Notes under the pieces: generated by a model
Seen by the model: only the letters and a program-made list of their open reading frames with translations
Told to the model about the DNA's origin: nothing
Database searches by the model: none
Made by a program: the position numbers and the translations under genes
From: Patescibacteria group bacterium
Lineage (GTDB): Bacteria; Patescibacteriota; Patescibacteriia; WFTA01; S139-112
Assembly: GCA_015485715.1 (NCBI GenBank)
Contig: WFTA01000024.1
Span: 1-5,411, forward strand
Length of the DNA: 5,411 nt
Direction: 5' to 3'
Part shown: piece by piece, positions 1-4,688 of the stretch
Layout of the letters: each line of letters opens with the position of its first letter
How positions within the stretch are numbered: position 1 is the stretch's first letter

Positions 1-183
1 GTATGTAATGTGCCGATAGATATCTATTGTCAAAATGACGCTATGATATTAAAAAATACCAAAAGTACAAAACATCAACTATATATTTACTTTTCTATAT
101 TTTTTGATACAATACAATCAAATATTAATTCCTGAATAATAAATTGTCTTTTTGATTGTTTATTGCTTGGGAAATTATTTAAT
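1..183. other. Upstream region of the glycine-rich protein gene
   Basis: This is AT-rich sequence with no gene I can support. It carries the leader and probable promoter of the plus-strand gene that starts at 184. A 12-base perfect palindrome (ATAGATATCTAT, 16-27) is present but is not remarkable in DNA this AT-rich. A minus-strand open frame overlapping 87-290 is mostly the antisense of the next gene's signal segment and has no recognisable features. The end of a gene lying to the left could fall just outside the window. Confidence 0.5.
86..113 (+). promoter_or_regulatory. Possible sigma70-type promoter for the glycine-rich gene
   Basis: TTTACT (86-91) and TACAAT (108-113) are separated by 16 bases and resemble a -35/-10 pair. 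This would give a leader of about 60 bases before the ATG at 184. A second TACAAT overlaps at 113-118. The background is so AT-rich that chance matches are likely, so this is only a candidate. Confidence 0.25.
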
Positions 184-2082
184 ATGAAAAAATACATTAT
201 TCTTATAGTTATAGCCCTGATATTGGCTATAGGAGCAAGTTTTGTATTTAAAAACAAAAATACAAAAGTTATAAACTCAGATACAATCATAGAGGGAGAT
301 TTTCAAGTATCAAAAGATGAAACTCTCTATCTCAACAAAAACGCCAAACTTATTATAAAAGGCGACTTCAATCTACAGGGAAAGATAAAATCAGAACAAG
401 ACATTAATCTCGTAGTAGAAGGAAATATTGATTTTTCAGACAACGCACAAATTGTCTATAGAGGCAATATCTTTGTCACAGACAATATAGATACCCTCAA
501 CCAATTTATCTCAAATTCTGATCAAGTATTTGAAGATGCCGGCAAAGTACCTGAAAGTGGAAATTATCTAGGTCCATTTACTATGGGTGAAGGTGGAGAT
601 GTAATAATGAAAAATATCAACAAAAAGGAAGATAAAGACAAAACAAGTTCTCTTTTTGATAAAATCCTTGCCATCACACCTAAAGCCCTTGCCCAGTCAG
701 ATATGCCGACTAAAGTGGTTAATCTAAGTGGTATTGTCTTTCCTTATGCATTGGATAAAACAAATGCCAAATCCCGCATTATAATTTTCTACTTTCCTCA
801 GGGAAAAACAAAAGTAAATATCAAAGATTTAACAGTCTCAGCTCCCGTGCCCCCTAATGGTGATCATGATTATGAAAAATCCTGTACAGCAAAAGGTGGT
901 AATGGATACAAAGGGCTTCGTACTACTCTAAAAGCTTGGGATATAGATATCAGAAACGCAACCTTTGAGCTTGCCAATGGCGGAAACGGCGGAGGTGCCA
1001 AGACAAAAGACGGCTGTAAAAATCCCAAAGCCTATGGCGGCAATGGCGCTGAAGCTGGAAACTTAAAAATAGTTGCAGAAAAAAGCATCACCATTTCGGG
1101 CCTTTTAAAAATTGTACCCGGTTTAGCTGGAAGCGGTGGAGAAGCAGTTGCTGTAGCTAAAGATGCTGAAAAAGGAGAAAAGGGTAATAATGCCTTTGCT
1201 CAAGGCGGTAGAGGTGCTGACAATAAATCATTCTTATCTGGATATGGGAATATAAAAGGTACATCAAATATAGAAGTAGGAAAAATTGTGGCAGGATCAG
1301 GTGGCAGTGCGCTTGCTAAAGCCGGACGCGGTGGTGATGGAAAATCCTGCGGACAAAACGGTTTTGACGGCGGAGAAGTCAAAGCCATAGGAGGAGATGG
1401 TGGAGATGCCTATGTATACTCCATTCCATTTTTTAATCAAACCCAAGGAGGAGATGGCGGCTTTGCTGAAGGTATACCGGGTTCTGGAGGAAATGGGCAG
1501 GATTCATGCGATCCTCTCAAACCCGGAGGAGATGGCGGAAATGTATCAATTATAGTTGGAATTAATATACCCGGAAAAGGCGGAAAAGGAGATATCCCCG
1601 GCAAAGACGGTGGGGTAAATAAAAATATGTCAAATTTTTACCAAATAGATAATAAAGTAAAAGGTGGAGATGGTGGAGATGGCTGCCCTGAAGGCAAAGG
1701 AGGAAGTGGGGGGCTTGAAGGAGAAGATGGTAAAGACGGCAAAAACACCTGCCCTGAAGTCCAAAACGATGAAAATCTATTTCCAGACGACTCTGTCTCC
1801 ACTAAAAAAACTGCTAAATGCAAAATGCCTCTAGATGATATACTATATTCTTTCCCTGAAGATGGAGGATATACCTATAAATTAATATCAGATAATGCTA
1901 TTCAGATTACAAGAGATATCTGTGTATCAAAAAGCGAAAGTTCTCTTATCAGAGACATAAGATCTTGGACAGACACATGGCCTTTGGGGCAAAATAACAT
2001 CTGTCCCAAAATTGAGATTAAAGATGTATCCTTTACATCCCTTGCATCACCCTGTACATTCACCTTAGAATTCAGTCAGTGA
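184..2082 (+). CDS. Membrane-anchored or secreted glycine-rich repeat protein
   Basis: A 632-residue protein of unknown function that probably acts outside the cytoplasmic membrane. Residues 2-3 are lysines and 4-22 a continuous hydrophobic stretch; no good signal peptidase I site follows, so it may remain an N-terminal anchor. Residues 33-100 form short beta-strand repeats (IIEGDF, IIKGDF, VVEGNI, VYRGNI), resembling a beta-solenoid or bactofilin-like fold. From about 238 to 525 the chain is rich in GGNGG, GGDGG and GSGG blocks alternating with hydrophobic strands such as LKIVAEKSITI, as in glycine-rich beta-helix surface proteins. Ten cysteines (234, 278, 389, 442, 501, 523, 546, 580, 607, 624) all lie in this part and the C-terminal tail. 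I prefer the ATG at 184 over the TTG at 163, because it puts the two lysines directly before the hydrophobic stretch and a weak GGGAAA lies 9 bases upstream. An adhesin or envelope role is inference; no catalytic motif was seen. Confidence 0.85.
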   Translation: MKKYIILIVIALILAIGASFVFKNKNTKVINSDTIIEGDFQVSKDETLYLNKNAKLIIKGDFNLQGKIKSEQDINLVVEGNIDFSDNAQIVYRGNIFVTDNIDTLNQFISNSDQVFEDAGKVPESGNYLGPFTMGEGGDVIMKNINKKEDKDKTSSLFDKILAITPKALAQSDMPTKVVNLSGIVFPYALDKTNAKSRIIIFYFPQGKTKVNIKDLTVSAPVPPNGDHDYEKSCTAKGGNGYKGLRTTLKAWDIDIRNATFELANGGNGGGAKTKDGCKNPKAYGGNGAEAGNLKIVAEKSITISGLLKIVPGLAGSGGEAVAVAKDAEKGEKGNNAFAQGGRGADNKSFLSGYGNIKGTSNIEVGKIVAGSGGSALAKAGRGGDGKSCGQNGFDGGEVKAIGGDGGDAYVYSIPFFNQTQGGDGGFAEGIPGSGGNGQDSCDPLKPGGDGGNVSIIVGINIPGKGGKGDIPGKDGGVNKNMSNFYQIDNKVKGGDGGDGCPEGKGGSGGLEGEDGKDGKNTCPEVQNDENLFPDDSVSTKKTAKCKMPLDDILYSFPEDGGYTYKLISDNAIQITRDICVSKSESSLIRDIRSWTDTWPLGQNNICPKIEIKDVSFTSLASPCTFTLEFSQ

Positions 2083-2261
2083 ATCCCTGCAAATGTGGCT
2101 GCTCATAACCAGCCCGAACCCCCTCTACTCTTCAAAGTTGGTTTGATTTTATTTGGAGTCAAAGCAAATGATAACTTGCCCTCCAGCTACAGATATTCTC
2201 ACCGATCTACCCCTTCCTACTTCTCTTTTTTATTTATCTTTTCTGTTGCTGTAATATTTTC
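2083..2261. other. Intergenic segment with a patch richer in GC
   Basis: Apart from the open frame described separately, I recognise nothing here. The stretch 2085-2220 looks clearly richer in GC than its surroundings. It contains a nested inverted repeat: GGAG 2155-2158 with CTCC 2181-2184, and GCAA 2164-2167 with TTGC 2176-2179. The minus strand is open for 24 codons from 2220 down to a TAA at 2150-2148, with further stops beyond. It could be a decayed gene or a structured RNA, but neither is shown. No T-tract terminator follows the upstream gene. Confidence 0.35.
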
Positions 2262-2286
2262 TGTTAGGGTATATATAACTATTTAA
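2083..2286 (+). other. Open frame in phase after the TGA of the glycine-rich gene; possible small ORF or lost C-terminus
   Basis: The TGA at 2080-2082 is followed in the same frame by 67 sense codons up to TAA at 2284-2286. A GTG at 2095 could start a separate 63-residue peptide, but no ribosome binding site precedes it. The predicted peptide begins polar and ends in a hydrophobic run (LFIFSVAVIFSV) that could cross a membrane. However, this part is encoded by T-rich DNA, which gives hydrophobic residues in any case. It could be a lost C-terminal anchor, a readthrough extension, a small ORF, or chance. The last 25 bases overlap direct repeat copy 1. Confidence 0.2.
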
Positions 2287-2334
2287 TAAAAAATAAAAAA
2301 TCTTTTTATATATAACCAACACATATAACCTATT

Positions 2335-2370
2335 GTCTGACTTTTTTTGCGGTCGCAAAAAAAATCAGAC
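2335..2370. repeat. 36-base near-perfect palindrome, copy 1
   Basis: The left arm is GTCTGACTTTTTTTGCG, the centre GT (2352-2353), and the right arm is its 17-base complement except for one mismatch, C at 2341 against A at 2364. The T and A tracts lie inside the stem and no T-tract follows on either strand, so it is not a canonical intrinsic terminator. It abuts the 28-base palindrome without a gap. Confidence 0.9.
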
Positions 2371-2398
2371 ATTCCAACATTCTGTAGAATGTTGGAAT
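2371..2398. repeat. 28-base perfect palindrome, copy 1
   Basis: Arms ATTCCAACATTCT and AGAATGTTGGAAT (13 bases each) surround a central GT at 2384-2385. Compared with copy 2, the pair C2375-G2394 replaces T-A, so both arms changed together and pairing is preserved. It could be a protein-binding or recombination core, or an RNA hairpin; the sequence does not decide. Confidence 0.92.
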
Positions 2399-2403
2399 AT
2401 TGT

Positions 2404-2496
2404 TTTGCAGTTATTTTGTTAATCCAAACAATAAACAGGTTTCCTTGCAACAAAAGTGTATTGGATATTTAATAGTTATTTTTAAGACTTTAAATA
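2404..2496. other. Spacer between direct repeat copy 1 and the toxin gene
   Basis: This is 93 bases of AT-rich sequence just beyond the minus-strand stop codon of the toxin gene. No T-tract hairpin or other recognisable element was found. Confidence 0.4.
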
Positions 2497-3189
2497 TCAC
2501 TCCGAATCTAAAAGTAATTTTAACATAAAAATTACCTCTCTTTTTAAATTACCTTTAATCCACTCTTTCTTCTCTTCTGATAAAAGATCTCCAATGCCTG
2601 ACAAAATTCTTGTCTCTGGCATCTTTTCAATATAACTAATACACTTTTTAATATAATCCTTAAAGTTCATCCCTGTTCGTTTTTCTACAATTTCCTTATT
2701 AATTTGATAACCATCTTGCAGGAAAAAATAAACATCATATATATCCCTGCTTGCCAAAGCTTTTCTTTCTGTAATTGCTACCAACTTATGAGCAAACATA
2801 TCTTCTATCTTCATCACCAGCATTGAAATCCCCAAATAATTTTTAATCTCATATTTTGATCCAAAATTTCTTTTGTTTATCTCAAGTTTGATATTCCAAC
2901 TTTCCTTATCATAAGATAACAAGAAAAAAATAGTGTGCTTTTTGTTTATTCTCTGCTTAATTGTACCATATTTTAAAATAAGTCTATCTATTTGTTCAAA
3001 AACCAATTGCTCTTTTGATAAGTCCAACAAATCAAAATCCAAATCAACAGAAAACCTATCCAAGCCATAGAAAAAATAAAGGGCAGTTCCACCCTTAAAC
3101 CCTAAAACAGAAGATAGAATTGTATCAGTATAAATATCTTTTAAAATCTTTAATAAAATATTTCTATGCCGTGATATATTCTGTTTCAT
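2497..3189 (-). CDS. abiEii: AbiEii/AbiGii-type nucleotidyltransferase toxin
   Basis: A 230-residue protein of the nucleotidyltransferase family that includes the AbiEii toxins of type IV toxin-antitoxin and phage abortive-infection systems. Characterised family members transfer nucleotides, in some cases to tRNA 3' ends, and so arrest growth; the substrate here is unknown. The active-site signature is visible: KGGTAL at 32-37, then R45, S47 and the acidic cluster D49/D51/D53 in RFSVDLDFDL. Next come KLEI with E103 as a possible third carboxylate, and the family block around 125-157 with K135, E141 and RDIYDVYFFL (R148, D149, D152). No key residue appears lost, so it is probably active. Its ATG overlaps the antitoxin TGA (ATGA), which suggests translational coupling; no Shine-Dalgarno is visible. 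The length is somewhat short of many AbiEii proteins (often near 300), but the fold core is present. Confidence 0.9.
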   Translation of the reverse strand: MKQNISRHRNILLKILKDIYTDTILSSVLGFKGGTALYFFYGLDRFSVDLDFDLLDLSKEQLVFEQIDRLILKYGTIKQRINKKHTIFFLLSYDKESWNIKLEINKRNFGSKYEIKNYLGISMLVMKIEDMFAHKLVAITERKALASRDIYDVYFFLQDGYQINKEIVEKRTGMNFKDYIKKCISYIEKMPETRILSGIGDLLSEEKKEWIKGNLKREVIFMLKLLLDSE

Positions 3190-3755
3190 ATATTTTTAAA
3201 ATAATCATTCACTTCTTTTTCTAATCTCTTGTTAGAATAAATGGGCAAAATTTTAAACACTTTCTCCCAATCAAGAACATTTAAATTATCAAAATGATAA
3301 GACTTATTGAGATATAATGTATCCAAAAAAGCTCTTTCAGGGGAAGCGATTGAATAATTATCTATAGTATTCAGTCCAGCAGGGTTAGTCAATATACTGT
3401 CTTTGATTTTTTTATATAAGTAAACTCTGCCGTCTATAGTAAGCTGCCTATTGAGATAAGAAGCAATAAATATTGTTTTATAAAACTGAAAAATAACCCC
3501 TGCCTGATAAAGAACAGTTTCAAAAGAAATATAGGAAGGAGTATATATTTTTACTGCCAATTCAAACTCATTATAATCCTTATCTTTGGCATAAAACCCC
3601 CTCCTTATACGATAGAGTTTGCCGGTTTTAACATAACGATAAATCCGTGTCTTCAATCTGACAGGACTTGTCTCTTCCCATAAAATAGCTAAATCTTTGG
3701 TTGAAAATACAGAATTTTTCGCTTTATAAAGATTTAAAATTAGATTTTGTTTCAT
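3186..3755 (-). CDS. abiEi: AbiEi-type antitoxin and transcriptional autoregulator
   Basis: A 189-residue protein of the AbiEi antitoxin family, which in studied systems neutralises AbiEii without stable complex formation and represses its own operon through an N-terminal winged helix. Residues 1-58 look like that domain, with a helix pair containing STKDLAILW and PVRLKTRIYRYV and a wing at GKLYRIRRGFY (45-55). The C-terminal part carries the family blocks PSYISFETVLYQAGVI (73-88) and ASPERAFLDTLYL (137-149). It is the first gene of a two-gene operon and overlaps the toxin by four bases. The start ATG lies 7 bases from a 13-base inverted repeat and about 30 bases from the likely transcription start. 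There is no Shine-Dalgarno sequence, so translation may depend on the short A/T-rich leader. Antitoxin and toxin both begin MKQN, probably by chance. Confidence 0.88.
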   Translation of the reverse strand: MKQNLILNLYKAKNSVFSTKDLAILWEETSPVRLKTRIYRYVKTGKLYRIRRGFYAKDKDYNEFELAVKIYTPSYISFETVLYQAGVIFQFYKTIFIASYLNRQLTIDGRVYLYKKIKDSILTNPAGLNTIDNYSIASPERAFLDTLYLNKSYHFDNLNVLDWEKVFKILPIYSNKRLEKEVNDYFKNI

Positions 3756-3761
3756 ATTTAA

Positions 3762-3793
3762 ACTATAAGTATACGATATTGTATACTTATAGT
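3762..3793 (-). promoter_or_regulatory. Perfect 13-base inverted repeat, likely AbiEi operator
   Basis: Arms ACTATAAGTATAC (3762-3774) and GTATACTTATAGT (3781-3793) are exact complements around a 6-base spacer. The element overlaps the last three bases of the -10 box, covers the expected transcription start and ends 6 bases before the antitoxin ATG. AbiEi proteins are known to bind inverted repeats in their own promoter, so negative autoregulation is the natural reading. In the RNA, the retained part could also form a hairpin next to the start codon. Confidence 0.8.
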
Positions 3794-3819
3794 ATATATT
3801 AAATCTAAGAAAATGTCAA
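3791..3819 (-). promoter_or_regulatory. Near-consensus sigma70-type promoter of the AbiE operon
   Basis: On the minus strand the -35 box is TTGACA (3819-3814, six of six), the spacer is 17 bases and the -10 box is TATACT (3796-3791). The expected start is near 3784, giving a leader of about 29 bases. Such a strong promoter under a symmetrical operator is typical of a tightly repressed toxin-antitoxin operon. It lies just inside direct repeat copy 2, so the cassette carries its own promoter. Confidence 0.8.
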
Positions 3820-3891
3820 ACAAACTATGTTAGGGTATATATTCACTATTTAAAAAATCTTTTTATATATAACCAACACATATAACCTATT

Positions 3892-3927
3892 GTCTGACTT
3901 TTTTTGCGGTCGCAAAAAAAGTCAGAC
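3892..3927. repeat. 36-base perfect palindrome, copy 2
   Basis: Arms of 17 bases (GTCTGACTTTTTTTGCG and its exact complement) surround a central GT at 3909-3910. The mismatch of copy 1 is absent: C3898 pairs with G3921. No T-tract follows on either strand. Confidence 0.93.
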
Positions 3928-3955
3928 ATTCTAACATTCTGTAGAATGTTAGAAT
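3928..3955. repeat. 28-base perfect palindrome, copy 2
   Basis: Arms ATTCTAACATTCT and AGAATGTTAGAAT surround a central GT at 3941-3942 and directly follow the 36-base palindrome. The pair T3932-A3951 corresponds to C-G in copy 1, a compensatory double change. Confidence 0.93.
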
Positions 3956-4021
3956 GTTGTAGTTGGGTTGCCTTTTGCTAAAAATTTCTGATTATTATTT
4001 TTGACCCTTATTCTACTCCAC

Positions 4022-4663
4022 TTACCATCTTATCTGGTCTATCTTCTTTTTCCAAGTCCTGCCGTCTGTGGTATCCAACACTGCTTTAAAACTAATATGT
4101 TTTAACTCTTTAAACTCAAATCTGGGCCACGGCTTGATGATCCATTTGTAGTGAAGAGGTGTTCTGCGCCACATCTCCCTGATAGCTACTACAGGTGAGG
4201 TGATGATATCCTCTTTTTTATTGTATTTTCTCTTCATCATTCTCTCAATCATTACATCAATATCACAAACAACCCGGATATAGACAACTTTTGCTCTGTA
4301 TTTCTCAAGTATCTTCTTATACTTTTTCTCTACTTTCCCATCTACATTATCCCTGTCAAGTACCACACTTACTCCTTTTTCCAAAAGGCTTTCTACAATC
4401 TTTTCCAAAACTGGCTGAGTATAGATGTGATATTCTTTTTTCTTTGGCTTGAAAAACTTGCCCCTGATATAATTTGAAGATACAACCTGTGCACCAATTT
4501 TACGGGCAATATATGTGCTGACAGTGCTCTTACCTGATCCAATCAGCCCAACAGGTGCTATGAGATAAAGATTTTTAGTTTTCCTCTTAGGTATTTTAAC
4601 ACCAGATAAATAACTACTGACCACCCTGTCTATAAAATTCTGCTGTGATTTTGTCAGAGACAT
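4022..4663 (-). CDS. P-loop kinase of the AAA_33/zeta-toxin-like class, substrate unknown
   Basis: A 213-residue P-loop phosphotransferase. Walker A is GLIGSGKST at 39-47 with K45 and S46. VVLDRDN (100-106, D103 and D105) fits the second acidic strand after a hydrophobic beta-strand, and the basic segment RMMKRKYNKK (141-150) fits the lid of small-molecule, polynucleotide or zeta-like kinases. The C-terminal DTTDGRTWKKKI resembles the end of adenylate-kinase-like folds. The substrate cannot be read from the sequence; nucleotides, UDP-sugars and small metabolites all occur in this class. The ATG at 4663-4661 lies 25 bases after the stop of the S66 gene on the same strand, so the two are probably one operon, although no Shine-Dalgarno is evident. 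No partner antitoxin is adjacent, so calling it a zeta toxin is not supported. No terminator is visible downstream. Confidence 0.75.
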   Translation of the reverse strand: MSLTKSQQNFIDRVVSSYLSGVKIPKRKTKNLYLIAPVGLIGSGKSTVSTYIARKIGAQVVSSNYIRGKFFKPKKKEYHIYTQPVLEKIVESLLEKGVSVVLDRDNVDGKVEKKYKKILEKYRAKVVYIRVVCDIDVMIERMMKRKYNKKEDIITSPVVAIREMWRRTPLHYKWIIKPWPRFEFKELKHISFKAVLDTTDGRTWKKKIDQIRW

Positions 4664-4688
4664 ATGTGTATAAATTAATTCTAATCTG

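Larger units (their letters stand above)
2262..2403 (+). repeat. Long direct repeat copy 1, downstream of the AbiE toxin gene
   Basis: This 142-base segment matches 3828-3960 in the same orientation. It starts with TGTTAGGGTATATAT and ends with TTGT. Positions 2294-2363 are identical to 3851-3920 (70 bases). Elsewhere there are four substitutions in the last 40 bases, a few differences near 2276, and a 10-base A/T-rich insertion (AATAAAAAAT) relative to copy 2. Inside are two ATATAACC iterons with a 13-base period (2310-2317, 2323-2330), an imperfect inverted match to them at the left end (TAGGGTATATAT), and two adjoining palindromes. It lies between the convergent 3' ends of the glycine-rich gene and the toxin gene. 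Together with copy 2 it brackets the toxin-antitoxin module. Confidence 0.93.
3828..3960 (+). repeat. Long direct repeat copy 2, upstream of the AbiE operon
   Basis: This 133-base segment matches 2262-2403 in the same orientation; the starts are 1566 bases apart. It has the same left end (TGTTAGGGTATATAT), ATATAACC iterons and paired palindromes. It lacks the 10-base A/T-rich stretch of copy 1. It lies between the 3' end of the minus-strand kinase gene and the AbiE promoter, whose -35 box starts only 8 bases inside the repeat edge. Confidence 0.93.

Noticed and set aside
16..27. 12-base palindrome ATAGATATCTAT
   Set aside because: It is short, of low complexity and in very AT-rich DNA, with no placement relative to a promoter to support an operator.
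163..183. TTG start at 163 for the glycine-rich gene
   Set aside because: The ATG at 184 places the two lysines directly before the hydrophobic segment, as expected for a signal sequence, and has a weak GGGAAA upstream.
87..290. Minus-strand open frame overlapping the start of the glycine-rich gene
   Set aside because: It is largely antisense to the signal segment, of low complexity, with no family features.
1200..1388. Minus-strand proline-rich open frame, and a similar one at 1638-1823
   Set aside because: Both are antisense shadows of glycine codons (GGN read as CCN), with no independent gene features.
2335..2370. Palindrome as a bidirectional intrinsic terminator
   Set aside because: The T and A tracts are inside the stem and no run of T follows the stem on either strand, so it lacks the canonical form, although it lies at convergent gene ends.
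184..3188. Alternative genetic code with TGA as Gly or Trp
   Set aside because: A long Gly-rich gene has no internal TGA and Trp is encoded by TGG. TGA terminates three genes, including the ATGA overlap of the AbiE pair, and full-length families end there.
2262..3960. Integron cassette with attC sites
   Set aside because: GTTAGGG and CTAAC/GTTAG motifs vaguely recall attC boxes, but the box spacing and the unpaired extrahelical bases of attC are absent, and the palindromes are symmetrical with 2-base centres.
2262..3960. CRISPR-like repeats
   Set aside because: There are only two long repeats separated by genes, with no short regular spacers and no cas genes.
4022..4663. Zeta toxin of a toxin-antitoxin pair
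   Set aside because: The P-loop and lid fit the broad class only, there is no adjacent epsilon-like antitoxin, and the partner gene is an S66 homologue.
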